A stretch of 64,000 bases of DNA from NCBI GenBank assembly GCA_902618205.1, contig CACMZL010000001.1, positions 248,001 to 312,000 of the forward strand. Reading direction: 5' to 3'. Positions within the stretch are counted from its first letter, which is position 1; each line of letters opens with the position of its first letter. Positions 17,076 through 24,931 of this stretch are shown here, in pieces. The notes beneath the pieces were generated by a model. That model had not been told where the DNA came from and did not search any database. It saw only the letters and a program-made list of their open reading frames with translations. Source of the DNA: an uncultured Pelagibacteraceae bacterium (lineage in GTDB: Bacteria > Pseudomonadota > Alphaproteobacteria > Pelagibacterales > Pelagibacteraceae). A program made the position numbers and the translations under genes.

Positions 17076-18678
17076 TATTTACTTCTTTAGCCAACGGAGC
17101 TGCATTCTTTGCAATTTGACTTTCTTGCATCTGCTGCATCATTTCTGCTTGTTGAGCTTGAACAGCTGCTCTTTCTTCTCTAAGCATCATTACTTCTTTG
17201 TCAGACTTAATCATTTTTGCTGGTAGTCCTAACAATGAAATAATATTTTTTATTAATCCGTTTTCATCGATGTAATCTTGTACTGGAGCAAGTGGCGCTA
17301 TTTGCGCAAACATTTCTAATCCTCTCATCAAGTTTGTTAGTTCTTGAGATCTTTGAGCCAATGCCATTGGTGATACATATTCAATATCTATTTCTTGATT
17401 AGCTAAAATTTCTGGAGCTTGTAAAAATAAATTATTTCTAAGCATGATATTAAAAACTCTTAATATCATTGGCTGCAGTAATTCTGATTGCAATCTACCT
17501 AGTACTGGACCAAGTATTCTCATCTTCTCTTCGTTTCTTTGAACAACTTCGGTTGCAGTCATTGTTCTGTTTGTTGAAACTACTAATTGGTCAACATGAA
17601 ACATTTTTGCAATTGCTTCTCTTCTTTGATTTTCTTGATTAAGAGTTACACTTGTTGCTTGGCCTATTTGTAATGGTTCAATTCTATCTCTGCTGCCTGA
17701 TCTATAATAATTTAAAGAACCAGCAGACATTCTAATAGGAGAAAGCATACTATCATCTGGAACAAGTAAAGGTGGATCTACTTGTTTAGCTGCAGCTTTC
17801 AATGCAGTCTCAACCATTTTATTTAAAACTTTTACATCTGGTAAAGCATTCATAGCTGGAGATCTTCCGTAAATCTCAGTTGATGCTTTTAAGTATCTTG
17901 GAATTACATAAGGTAGTTCTCTAAATCCACCGATAGATATTATATGTCCAGAATTATATTCAAAATATACACTTTGGAATGGCATATTCATTTTATCAAA
18001 TTTTTTATCATCAAACATAGATCTAGGTCTGACAACATGAACAAACTCTAATTCTTTGAATGGATCTTTTTGAATTGTTTGTTGACTTTCTTTTGATAAA
18101 TTTTCTAAACCAAATTTTTCTGCAGCTGCAATAGCTGCCATTTTAAATCTTCTATAAATTGTATCTACAAAACCTTTTTTATTTTCTTGGATATAAATCT
18201 CTTTTATATGTCTAGCAGAGAACCTGAGTATATCTTCTTGGTCCTCTTCAATCATCAAAGCTGAAGTTCCAAAACAAATAAGATCATGGTAACTCTCAAA
18301 TATTTCTTGTTGAAAGTTAGATCTTCCAAAAGCAAGATACATTTTATCAGTAGCATCTTGAAGCCATTCTTTAGCCTCATCGCTATCATTTAGGACATCT
18401 TCTTTATAACGTAAAGAAAACCACCTATTTGCTGAGCTTGTAAGCATACCATGCAAAGATGCAGCCAATAATTCTAAAGCATGAATAGCCGTTGCATCAA
18501 ATATAAGTACGTTTCTCTTGTCGCCTCTTGCTCGTTCTTTTGTGATCTCTGCTTTTCTTGGTTGGATATAGTCAGCGCATTCTTGCCAATGGCTCTCCCA
18601 TGTAGAACGCTTCTCCATCAACCTAGATAGGTTTGTCTTTAGCTCTCGAGCCAAATTTCTAAATTCTTGTTTTTGCAT
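17065..18678 (-). CDS. Portal protein (T7 gp8-like head-tail connector)
   Basis: A 537-residue protein, the same size as T7 gp8 (536 aa). Features typical of the family are 'STWESHWQECADYIQPRK' near the N-terminus, 'IFDATAIHALELLAASLHGMLTSSANRWFSL', 'YGRSPAMNALPDVKVLNKM' and 'MTATEVVQRNEEKMRILGPVLGRLQSELL'. The dodecameric ring docks terminase and the tail. The C-terminus is Gln/Met-rich. It starts directly after the stop of the 183-aa gene. Confidence 0.92.
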   Translation of the reverse strand: MQKQEFRNLARELKTNLSRLMEKRSTWESHWQECADYIQPRKAEITKERARGDKRNVLIFDATAIHALELLAASLHGMLTSSANRWFSLRYKEDVLNDSDEAKEWLQDATDKMYLAFGRSNFQQEIFESYHDLICFGTSALMIEEDQEDILRFSARHIKEIYIQENKKGFVDTIYRRFKMAAIAAAEKFGLENLSKESQQTIQKDPFKELEFVHVVRPRSMFDDKKFDKMNMPFQSVYFEYNSGHIISIGGFRELPYVIPRYLKASTEIYGRSPAMNALPDVKVLNKMVETALKAAAKQVDPPLLVPDDSMLSPIRMSAGSLNYYRSGSRDRIEPLQIGQATSVTLNQENQRREAIAKMFHVDQLVVSTNRTMTATEVVQRNEEKMRILGPVLGRLQSELLQPMILRVFNIMLRNNLFLQAPEILANQEIDIEYVSPMALAQRSQELTNLMRGLEMFAQIAPLAPVQDYIDENGLIKNIISLLGLPAKMIKSDKEVMMLREERAAVQAQQAEMMQQMQESQIAKNAAPLAKEVNNAS

Positions 18679-19230
18679 TTAATCGCCTAGTAAAATCTTT
18701 TTACTTAAAGTTGCTTTACTGTCGTCTTGTTTAAATTTTGTTCTTGTAACTTTGCCTCTTTTAATTTTAAGCAATCTTTCTTCTTCAGTCTCTCTAGCTT
18801 TTTCTACTGCACTCTCTGATCCAGTTTCATAAATTACTTCATCTGCTTGAGTTGAACTTGGAGCTGTAGCCAACATAGATTGATTGCCTCCAGCATCATC
18901 AGGCCTTTTTGATCCACTATCAGGTTGTCTTTTGTAACCAGCAGCTTCTAAAACTCTAAGTGCATCTGGTGAAGTTACATACTCTTTACTTTCTGAAAGA
19001 AGGTTTATTCCTTTTTTCTGAGCAAACTTTAATCTTCTTTTATAATTCATTTCATCTGCAAATCTGCCAGCAGCTTGTACAGATGGTAAACTACCAATAA
19101 GTTTTGATATTCCGCTTCGTTCTTTTACTTCACCTTTTTTTGTAATTGTAAAATTTTGTCTAAATTGTTTTGCGTATGAAGGAATATTTTTTTCTTCTCT
19201 ATCTTCACTGCTGCCTGTTGTTGTTCCCAT
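18679..19230 (-). CDS. Small head-region protein with C-terminal KKILLGD tail
   Basis: A 183-residue basic, disordered-looking protein upstream of the portal gene. The end reads 'KATLSKKILLGD', nearly the same as the end of the next small protein upstream ('KLKKPLLGD'). Proteins with a terminal '(K)KxLLG' motif are common between terminase and portal in T7-like phages of marine bacteria. Their function is not known; they are probably minor head proteins. It begins 3 nt after the 74-aa gene. Confidence 0.55.
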   Translation of the reverse strand: MGTTTGSSEDREEKNIPSYAKQFRQNFTITKKGEVKERSGISKLIGSLPSVQAAGRFADEMNYKRRLKFAQKKGINLLSESKEYVTSPDALRVLEAAGYKRQPDSGSKRPDDAGGNQSMLATAPSSTQADEVIYETGSESAVEKARETEEERLLKIKRGKVTRTKFKQDDSKATLSKKILLGD

Positions 19231-19233
19231 AAG

Positions 19234-19458
19234 TTAATCTCCTAATAATGGTTTTTTTAATTTTACAGCTTCGTCTTCTAGGTCTGGCTCTGTAAGAATT
19301 GTAGATCTTCGACCTTTTCTTTTTCTATTTCTTCTTCTCATTTCTTCAGCTTCAGCTGCTTCTCTTGCAGCATCCTCTGCAGATGGTACTTTGCTTTCAT
19401 CTGGTAATTCTACCTGAGGCATTGGAGGCATCTTCGGTCTTCTAAATAGTGAACCCAT
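19234..19458 (-). CDS. Small head-region protein with GRRSTILT and PLLGD motifs
   Basis: A 74-residue protein. The first half is Pro- and Glu/Ala-rich; residues about 42-56 are basic and contain 'RKGRRSTILTEP'; the C-terminus is 'KKPLLGD'. A R(G)R-x-STILT segment followed by a terminal K-x-LLG motif is a recurring pattern in small phage proteins encoded next to portal and terminase. It overlaps the terL start by 17 nt. The function is not known. Confidence 0.6.
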   Translation of the reverse strand: MGSLFRRPKMPPMPQVELPDESKVPSAEDAAREAAEAEEMRRRNRKRKGRRSTILTEPDLEDEAVKLKKPLLGD

Positions 19459-20713
19459 AATTATAATCTCTTTGAAAGTTTTGATTGTTGTTTATTTTTT
19501 CTCTTTGTAAACCAGTTGCCAAATATCTTAGAGCATCGTTAGCGTGACTGCTCCAGTCGTGGTTAGGTTTAGCAGAGTAGATGTTATCTTTTTCTTTATA
19601 CTTACGGTGATAATGTCTAAGCGCATTGATTAGCTTTGAACAATTATCAACATCAATATAGCATCGAGGCAGCAACATCTTAACTGCATGGATGCCGTCT
19701 TCTATATTTATTTTAGGAGCTATCCTAAATCTTAATCCCATCTGATAAGCAACTTCTCTTTTAGTTCTACCAGTGGTGAAATCTGTTTGTTCTAAATCGT
19801 GTGGTCCTATGTGTTCAGAATAGTTGTAATCTTTTTCTTTGAGTATCTGAGCATAGTGCGGAAACGCTTGATTATTGTTCTCGTAGTAGTCAATAATATT
19901 AACAGCGTGTCCAACATTCTGATAAAAAATGATAGCAGTACTATCATTATAACCAAGATCCCAAGCGGAATTAACACTGTAAGACGGATCATGAGGAACT
20001 CTAGTAATCCTTCTTTCATCTTCTAACTTAGTAATAATATCACCATAAATAGAGCCTTTTACGTTACCTATAAATGAACACTCAAACTCTTGATTATAAG
20101 TTGCTGTTCCCATTACTTTGAGAGCAGCTTCTAATTCTTCTTTATCTACTAAACCAGTTTCACTTGCTTTAGCAGTATATAAAAACCAGTCCTTGTCAGA
20201 CTGAGCTTTTAAATACAGCTCATAGAAAATATTGTTCATACCTTTTGGTGTCGAGCAAAGTGTCATCCAACCTTTTCTATCTGAAAGAGCTGGTCGTAAA
20301 ACTTCATCAACAAGTTCTCTATTTATTTGTGACGCTTCATCACAAACAACACCATCAAGATATATTCCTCTAATGCTATCTGGATTTTCAGCAGACAGCA
20401 GTTGTATTCTCGATCCGTTAAAAAAATCTGCACGCAACTCTGTTTCGTTATACTTTGTTTGCGGCAAACCTTTTGTATAAAATTTTAAATAATCCCAAGC
20501 TATCTTTTTTGCCTGAGAATATGTTGGTGCTATGTAAGCAAACCTTGGAGCATGATTTTGGTTTGTCATGCAACATTTGATAAGATGATTTATCAGCATT
20601 ACAGTTTTGCCAAATCTTCTATGACAACAAAGAACACTAAATCTTTTTTTATCTAATTCTTTATGAATGAAAGCTTGTTGCTTCCTTGGTGTATAAGGTA
20701 TCGTAACATCCAT
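19442..20713 (-). CDS. Terminase large subunit
   Basis: A 423-residue packaging ATPase and nuclease. The ATPase half shows a Walker A-like loop 'CHRRFGKTV' (residues 30-38) and Walker B 'VVCDEA' (122-127). The nuclease half shows 'SAWDLGYNDSTAIIFYQ' (about 250), 'HDLEQTDFTTGRTK' and a final acidic motif 'HANDALRYLATGL'. The architecture agrees with Terminase_6-type large subunits. The starting ATG lies 1 nt within the end of the upstream small gene. Its 3' end overlaps the 74-aa gene. Confidence 0.92.
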   Translation of the reverse strand: MDVTIPYTPRKQQAFIHKELDKKRFSVLCCHRRFGKTVMLINHLIKCCMTNQNHAPRFAYIAPTYSQAKKIAWDYLKFYTKGLPQTKYNETELRADFFNGSRIQLLSAENPDSIRGIYLDGVVCDEASQINRELVDEVLRPALSDRKGWMTLCSTPKGMNNIFYELYLKAQSDKDWFLYTAKASETGLVDKEELEAALKVMGTATYNQEFECSFIGNVKGSIYGDIITKLEDERRITRVPHDPSYSVNSAWDLGYNDSTAIIFYQNVGHAVNIIDYYENNNQAFPHYAQILKEKDYNYSEHIGPHDLEQTDFTTGRTKREVAYQMGLRFRIAPKINIEDGIHAVKMLLPRCYIDVDNCSKLINALRHYHRKYKEKDNIYSAKPNHDWSSHANDALRYLATGLQREKINNNQNFQRDYNYGFTI

Positions 20714-20922
20714 TAGTGAATAGTTGGTGGACCTTTTATGTGATGATAGTTCATACCTATTTTACTAAATAAATAATCTGCAAAGTCAGACATATCTAAT
20801 TCTTGATCGAAGCCATGGAAGACTACCATTAGCTCATCATTCATTGTCGTAAATGAGAAGCTCTCGACATTCTTAAATCTCTCTGGAATATATTTATGTT
20901 TAGGTTTCTGTTTCTTATTCAT
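20713..20922 (-). CDS. Small protein of unknown function before terL
   Basis: From the ATG at 20922 this is a 69-residue protein ('MNKKQKPKHKYIPERFKNVESFSFTTMNDELMVVFHGFDQELDMSDFADYLFSKIGM'). The frame stays open to a GTG at 21006, which would add 28 hydrophobic, Cys-rich residues. I prefer the ATG because the added part looks unlike the rest, but neither start has a clear ribosome binding site. The protein is small and mixed alpha/beta with no recognised family. Its stop overlaps the terL start, so the two are coupled. Confidence 0.55.
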   Translation of the reverse strand: MNKKQKPKHKYIPERFKNVESFSFTTMNDELMVVFHGFDQELDMSDFADYLFSKIGMNYHHIKGPPTIH

Positions 20923-21169
20923 CGGTAATTTACATATATAGACGGCAGCGCAGATTTTGGGTGCATACCTCTTGCAAAAAAACCAAAATGCAATCGCTGA
21001 CCTCACGTTTTTTACAATACTGCGATAAGTTCTCTAGCGCTCTAGCAAGTAAAATAAAAACAATTTGATGGTATGGTACGTATCTGGTCCGCATCCATAT
21101 CACTTTAGAATGATTTCAATTATTACTCGAACTCCATGATGCGTGCGAGACTATTTCAGTCCGCAACTA
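20923..21169. other. Terminase-side gap, candidate packaging site
   Basis: This 247-base stretch between terS and the small gene upstream of terL has no confident gene. It is slightly richer in GC than its surroundings and contains ctctagcgctctagc and a ggtatggtacgta motif. That motif shares the 8-mer atggtacg with the inverted repeat upstream of the integrase (30669). Packaging sites often lie near terS, so a pac or cos function is possible, but nothing in the sequence proves it. Confidence 0.3.
20930..21094 (-). CDS. Possible small Cys-containing protein
   Basis: An ATG at 21094 opens 54 codons ('MRTRYVPYHQIVFILLARAL', Cys at five places) and ends 8 nt before the next start. It fills most of the gap between terS and the small gene before terL. 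There is no good ribosome binding site and no recognised domain. The DNA could instead be a non-coding packaging or regulatory region. Confidence 0.25.
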   Translation of the reverse strand: MRTRYVPYHQIVFILLARALENLSQYCKKREVSDCILVFLQEVCTQNLRCRLYM

Positions 21170-21571
21170 CTAACGGTCTTCAGCTTCAACCACTTTCATT
21201 TGTTCTGGTTGCTGCCATTGAATTGTAATCTTTGTATCTTGTATAACTTCTTGCTTATCACCGTACAGACTAGGCAATAGCTTTGATGCTAGCCAACGAT
21301 AGTGATGCAGCTTCTCTCTTACAATACCAACATCTTTATTTGATACTGTTTCAAGTTCATCAATCATCTTGTCTAAATAAAACTGACAACCAACTTTTCT
21401 TGCTTGTATTATTTGTTTAGCAAATGATGGATCTTTATTAATAAGTCTATGTACAGTACTCAGGCTTGGCAAATCTTTGGCTTCGCAAATACGAGTAAGT
21501 GGAACACCACTCATTAACTTCTCACAAATCTGGTTTGTTATTTCTGTAGTTATCTGCAAAGCTTTTGTCAT
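21170..21571 (-). CDS. Terminase small subunit
   Basis: A 133-residue protein. The N-terminal helix-turn-helix part reads 'TTEITNQICEKLMSGVPLTRICEAKDLPSLSTVHRLINKDPSFAKQIIQARKVGCQFYLDKMIDEL', the standard TerS-like pattern (IC..i..G.sl..IC....p...TV..wl..d..F...i..AR). The end 'YRWLASKLLPSLYGDKQEV' is the usual oligomerisation or TerL-contact part ('W.asK..p..YGdk'). It should bind the packaging site and recruit TerL. It overlaps the upstream 79-aa gene by 50 nt in another frame. Confidence 0.85.
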   Translation of the reverse strand: MTKALQITTEITNQICEKLMSGVPLTRICEAKDLPSLSTVHRLINKDPSFAKQIIQARKVGCQFYLDKMIDELETVSNKDVGIVREKLHHYRWLASKLLPSLYGDKQEVIQDTKITIQWQQPEQMKVVEAEDR

Positions 21572-21761
21572 TCCGATACTGTTTTAAATTTTGTAATGCT
21601 TTTAATTTACCTTCTTTTGTTTTTGGACCAGTTGAAAGACCAGCATGGTTAGGACATCTATATCTCTTAGAAGTCTTGCAAAAGAAACCTTTTCTACGAC
21701 AGCGTACTGTATATTGACTTGATCTAGTAAAACTTTCGCACTGATCTGGTTTGAATTTCAT
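21522..21761 (-). CDS. Small Cys-rich protein with HAGLSTGPKT motif
   Basis: A 79-residue protein counted from the ATG at 21761 (a TTG three codons earlier is possible). It has four Cys ('DQCESF', 'RCRRKGFFCKTS', 'RCPNHAG') and the phrase 'CPNHAGLSTGPKTKEGKLKALQNLKQYR', a widespread phage motif (HGG.StGPkT.eG...) found in small proteins next to terminase genes. A zinc-knuckle with DNA contact is likely. The exact role is not known. It heads the packaging operon downstream of a leftward promoter at 21841. Confidence 0.65.
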   Translation of the reverse strand: MKFKPDQCESFTRSSQYTVRCRRKGFFCKTSKRYRCPNHAGLSTGPKTKEGKLKALQNLKQYRNDKSFADNYRNNKPDL

Positions 21762-21770
21762 AGTTAGCAA

Positions 21771-21932
21771 ACGCTGCTGGAATAAAAAAAAAGAAGTGAA
21801 AAAAAAATTTATTTTTTGGCAATACGCTTACAACAGTAAAATTATACAAGTGATTTCTAAACTGTCTATTATTATTATTTAATTTTTTATCCTATACTTT
21901 TTTTTTGAAAAACTAATTTGAAGATATTTAGA
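21771..21932. other. AT-rich intergenic gap in the late arm
   Basis: Apart from the predicted promoter at 21841-21868 this gap holds runs of A and T (21782-21817 and 21879-21909) and no credible ORF. It separates the regulatory genes 21933-23356 from the packaging and structural genes, a natural point for late-gene control. Confidence 0.5.
21841..21868 (-). promoter_or_regulatory. Predicted leftward sigma70 promoter for packaging/late genes
   Basis: Read leftward, TAGACA (21863-21868) and a perfect TATAAT (21841-21846) are separated by 16 nt. The site lies in a 171-base AT-rich gap, about 80 nt before the start at 21761. No phage RNA polymerase gene is seen, so host-type promoters for the late genes are expected. 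The prediction is from sequence alone. Confidence 0.5.
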
Positions 21933-22391
21933 TTAATTAAATATTTTGTCGTAAATGTAAAGATTATTTTTTAATTTATTTGATAACTTGTCTAAGATGT
22001 TCTCATACATTCTTTTAACTGTTGTTCGATGATAACCAAAGAAGTTACCAAGCTTGGTCCACTTAAACCTATTAGCTCTTAACCATAACAGCTTTCGTGC
22101 CTCTCTTGGATTATCTGATACTGTTTGATCTATCTCCAACAAAATATCTAAAGCTAAATTATATCTAGTCATCTGTCTTGGTGTTGCTCGCAAAACAAGT
22201 TTAGGTTTATCATAGTAACCAATATCTTTTTTCTCATAACAATAATCTAAGATCTTATACATTGAAGGACATCTTTTATTATTAGGCTTACTTATAAATC
22301 TTTCAGCATAAGCAGCATCATCTAGTATATCTACTATCATAGCTTCTAGTTTTATTTTTTCTTCAATTACTCGCTCTAAGCTTTTTCGCAT
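21933..22391 (-). CDS. DUF6362/ArpU-like HTH protein, possible late regulator
   Basis: A 152-residue protein. The C-terminal half ('QMTRYNLALDILLEIDQTVSDNPREARKLLWLRANRFKWTKLGNFFGYHRTTVKRMYENILDKLSNKL') is a sigma-like helix-turn-helix in the form typical of DUF6362 phage proteins: W.RA...kw..ia..fg.hrtTvkr. Such proteins often stand before terminase genes and probably control late transcription or packaging. It ends just before the AT-rich gap with the late promoter. It overlaps the upstream gene by 29 nt. Confidence 0.6.
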   Translation of the reverse strand: MRKSLERVIEEKIKLEAMIVDILDDAAYAERFISKPNNKRCPSMYKILDYCYEKKDIGYYDKPKLVLRATPRQMTRYNLALDILLEIDQTVSDNPREARKLLWLRANRFKWTKLGNFFGYHRTTVKRMYENILDKLSNKLKNNLYIYDKIFN

Positions 22392-22878
22392 TCTCGTAAC
22401 TCCAAGGATATTTTAAATCTGTTTTATTTATTTTTTTAAATTCTGCTGTTGGAAGTTTCACCAGCTGCTCTTCTAATTCGTACTGGTCCAACTTAGGATA
22501 TAGATAAGTTTTGTTTGTAGCTTTGTTTGATATGTGATCTTTTAATAACTTCCATCCTTTACTTGAGTTATATCTTTTGAAACCTAGATCTTTGATAAAG
22601 GTTCTATGTCTTGGCAAATCAAATACTAAATACTTACCAGCATCTTTTATTTTTATCAGCGGCTCACTATCAATTCTTATTCTAGTCATACGGACCAGAC
22701 TATGCTGCACTTGCTCAAGTGATAACTGAAACTGTCCAGCTATATCTACAAGTCTAATAAATGATGTTAGGTTTTTTACATTAAACTGTTTGCAACAGTA
22801 CGAATAAATTCTAAAGTCATCATCTTGTAATTTTAATTCAGTCAATACTTTAGGATCAGATAGATAAAAATTTGACAT
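22363..22878 (-). CDS. Putative winged-helix phage protein
   Basis: A 171-residue protein. The N-terminal 95 residues read as a winged helix: 'DDDFRIYSYCCKQFNVKNLTSFIRLVDIAGQFQLSLEQVQHSLVRMTRI' then a beta wing 'PLIKIKDAGKYLVFDLPRHRTF'. The rest is basic. This is the fold of Rep/DnaD-type initiators and of some regulators. It is transcribed leftward from the divergent control region. Function not established; replication initiation or gene regulation are both possible. Confidence 0.5.
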   Translation of the reverse strand: MSNFYLSDPKVLTELKLQDDDFRIYSYCCKQFNVKNLTSFIRLVDIAGQFQLSLEQVQHSLVRMTRIRIDSEPLIKIKDAGKYLVFDLPRHRTFIKDLGFKRYNSSKGWKLLKDHISNKATNKTYLYPKLDQYELEEQLVKLPTAEFKKINKTDLKYPWSYENAKKLRASN

Positions 22879-23356
22879 AGCTTTGTTGGCGAATAAATCT
22901 ATTTCCGCATTTATTGTTTTCTATTTTTCTAATTAAATAATCTTTGGCAGTGCAATCAGGTCCATGAGATTTAAGGCTCATGTGTTCCAGAAATTGCAGC
23001 ATATTATCTGGCGATAAGTTTCTCCACTTCTTATCGCTGTATGGTCTAATTCTATTTATATCAAAGCGAATGATTTCTCTGAGCCTAGTACTTTCATCAA
23101 CGGTATAAAATATTTCATAGTATGGAATATCAGATCCTTCAGCCAATACTTTGTATGGTCTTTGATGCCACCAGTCTTTGCCTTTAAATCTAAAGTCTAT
23201 ATTGTAGATAGTATCAGCTATAAATAGTGGAGCAGCGCAAGCTGGACAGATCCCAACTACGTCAATATCTGTCATATTTACTCCATCATGTTGCCTCCTA
23301 TGCCATGTAGAAAATGGACTATCTATGGTTGATTGTGAACGCTTATATCTAGGCAT
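22856..23356 (-). CDS. Zinc-ribbon-like phage protein of unknown function
   Basis: A 166-residue protein, the first leftward gene after the control region. It contains 'FSTWHRRQHDGVNMTDIDVVGICPACAAPLFIADTIYN', a CxxC knuckle in a globular alpha/beta context, plus two further Cys near the C-terminus ('GPDCTAKDY', 'NNKCGNRF'). The 'CPxCxxPLFIxDTIYN' pattern looks like a small family seen in marine phages. It overlaps the next gene by 23 nt. No known function. Confidence 0.5.
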   Translation of the reverse strand: MPRYKRSQSTIDSPFSTWHRRQHDGVNMTDIDVVGICPACAAPLFIADTIYNIDFRFKGKDWWHQRPYKVLAEGSDIPYYEIFYTVDESTRLREIIRFDINRIRPYSDKKWRNLSPDNMLQFLEHMSLKSHGPDCTAKDYLIRKIENNKCGNRFIRQQSYVKFLSI

Positions 23357-23400
23357 TAAAAATCCTTTAGTTTCCGAGGCTTATTTGTCAACAAAGAAAA

Positions 23401-23440
23401 TGGTCAAATTTGACTTGAATTATGGTTGTATAGGTATATA
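23401..23440 (+). promoter_or_regulatory. Operator O1 and promoter in the divergent control region
   Basis: tggtcaaatttgactt (23401-23416) is an imperfect copy of the perfect palindrome tggtcaagcttgacca at 24932. Its right half gives TTGACT (23410-23415), a good -35; tatata at 23435-23440 could be the -10 (19-nt spacer). The site sits between the leftward late-side genes (start 23356) and the repressor gene (start 23469), where an autoregulatory lambda-type operator belongs. Confidence 0.6.
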
Positions 23441-23468
23441 TGAGACCAACAAATAAATAATAAAATTT

Positions 23469-24641
23469 ATGAAATTTAGTATCAAATGGAACAAAGCTCC
23501 TCCGTCTGGCATAGCTGGCAAGCTAGAATATTTCGACATAGAACTTAGACAAAACTACGGATTACTTGAAGATGATTATGCTCAGGTTAAATCTCACTTC
23601 TCATATCAAACAGTAAAAAAAGGAAAGTTTTTTCCTGAAACAGAAACAAGAGTAAGAACTGTTTCTGGTAATCCAAAAGAAGTTTACGATTATCATTATG
23701 AAAGAGCCAGTGCATCAAGAGGTATGTTCGAGAGAGCTTGGCAAGTTGCAAAGAATAAAAATTTAGATAGCTTAACTGTCTTTCCATTTAAGCAAGCATA
23801 CACAAGTGAAAAATTACAGCATGAAATAAATAATACTTTTTATGGTGGAGCAAGAGAGTTTGCAGAAAAATCAAAAAAAGATTATTCAAATATCCATAAA
23901 GAATTAAAAGGAAAAAGAAAAATATCTTTAAACCAAGCAATAGAATATTCTAAGTTTTTAAATTGTGATCCAGCAAAATTACTGTTTGAAGATTTACAAA
24001 CCAAAGTATGGGCAGATGTAGATTTTATTCATCCAAGATCAAATGCAAATGAAGTTCTATATCCAGCTGGTCAATTAAAATTTTTAAATGAAGATAAATT
24101 TACAAAAGTTCCAAGAGATATTTGGAGACCATTAATTAGATGTGTAACTGTAAGATCAAAAGGATCATTCTTAGATAGACACAATTTATTTTATTATAAA
24201 TCAAAAGATAAAAGTCCACCTAACTGTCATGGCAAACTATGTCTTATTGGAATAAATGTTTTTGATGATGTGATGCCTGATTATGTTTCATACTTTGTAG
24301 GTATCTATGAAGAAGGACTAGGCGGTAAAATAAATATTGCTAATCCAGATCCGTTTGCAAAAAACAAATATATATTAATTGATGTACAAAATATAGAAGT
24401 TGTTGCTCCAATTGTTGCTGTTGTAAATCCAATGCTAGCAGATGATACAGATGTAAAAAATCAAATAGAAGATTACAAAAGAATTAAAGAAGATGAAGTT
24501 AAAGAAATGCAAATGATAATTAAGAAGCATGAAGAACTTCAAAAGGACCAAGAGAAAAAATTAAAACAAATACAAGATGAGCTTTATAATAAAATTAAAG
24601 AAACTGAAGCTAGATTAGATAGTGAGAAGAAACGTGCCTAA
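23469..24641 (+). CDS. Putative lysogeny repressor (HTH plus S24-like domain)
   Basis: A 390-residue protein. Residues 1-125 are of unknown type. Residues about 128-172 ('AREFAEKSKKDYSNIHKEL', then 'ISLNQAIEYSKFLNCDPAKLLF') are an XRE-like helix-turn-helix. Residues about 195-320 ('LYPAGQLKF', 'HNLFYYKS', 'CHGKLCLIG', 'DYVSYFVGIYEEG', 'YILIDVQNIEVVAPIVAVV') are a LexA/S24-type beta-barrel, but I see no obvious Ser/Lys catalytic pair. Residues 325-390 form a coiled coil. It is larger than lambda CI (237 aa) and has the HTH in the middle. The position at the late/early divergence next to two shared operators supports a repressor role. Confidence 0.7.
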   Translation: MKFSIKWNKAPPSGIAGKLEYFDIELRQNYGLLEDDYAQVKSHFSYQTVKKGKFFPETETRVRTVSGNPKEVYDYHYERASASRGMFERAWQVAKNKNLDSLTVFPFKQAYTSEKLQHEINNTFYGGAREFAEKSKKDYSNIHKELKGKRKISLNQAIEYSKFLNCDPAKLLFEDLQTKVWADVDFIHPRSNANEVLYPAGQLKFLNEDKFTKVPRDIWRPLIRCVTVRSKGSFLDRHNLFYYKSKDKSPPNCHGKLCLIGINVFDDVMPDYVSYFVGIYEEGLGGKINIANPDPFAKNKYILIDVQNIEVVAPIVAVVNPMLADDTDVKNQIEDYKRIKEDEVKEMQMIIKKHEELQKDQEKKLKQIQDELYNKIKETEARLDSEKKRA

Positions 24642-24921
24642 GATTGTTGGAAAGAAACAAACTCATAATTATTGCAAAGAAGAAATTTTAAAAAAAATAA
24701 AAAATAATCCGTCTTTAAAATTAACTGTAGGTCAGATATTAATATTGTTTCCAGACTATACTGCTAATCAATTAAAACATTTTAGATCAGCAGCATATAA
24801 AGGTAATGATGCTCCACCAGTTGATTTAAGATTTGGAAGACCACGTTATCAATACGATCAGTTTCTTGGATGGCATAAGAACACTGCGGACAAAACGGCA
24901 AAAACGGCAAAAGCATCTTAA
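24622..24921 (+). CDS. Small basic protein co-transcribed with the repressor
   Basis: A 99-residue protein. It overlaps the repressor's 3' end by 20 nt when started at GTG 24622, or by 8 nt from GTG 24634; both starts lack a strong ribosome site. The sequence is Lys-rich and helical with 'LKLTVGQILILFPDYTANQLKHFRSAAYKG', which could be a small DNA-binding helical domain. No family recognised. It lies in the repressor transcript, so expression in the lysogen is likely. Confidence 0.5.
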   Translation: MRRNVPKIVGKKQTHNYCKEEILKKIKNNPSLKLTVGQILILFPDYTANQLKHFRSAAYKGNDAPPVDLRFGRPRYQYDQFLGWHKNTADKTAKTAKAS

Positions 24922-24931
24922 AAGTCTATAG

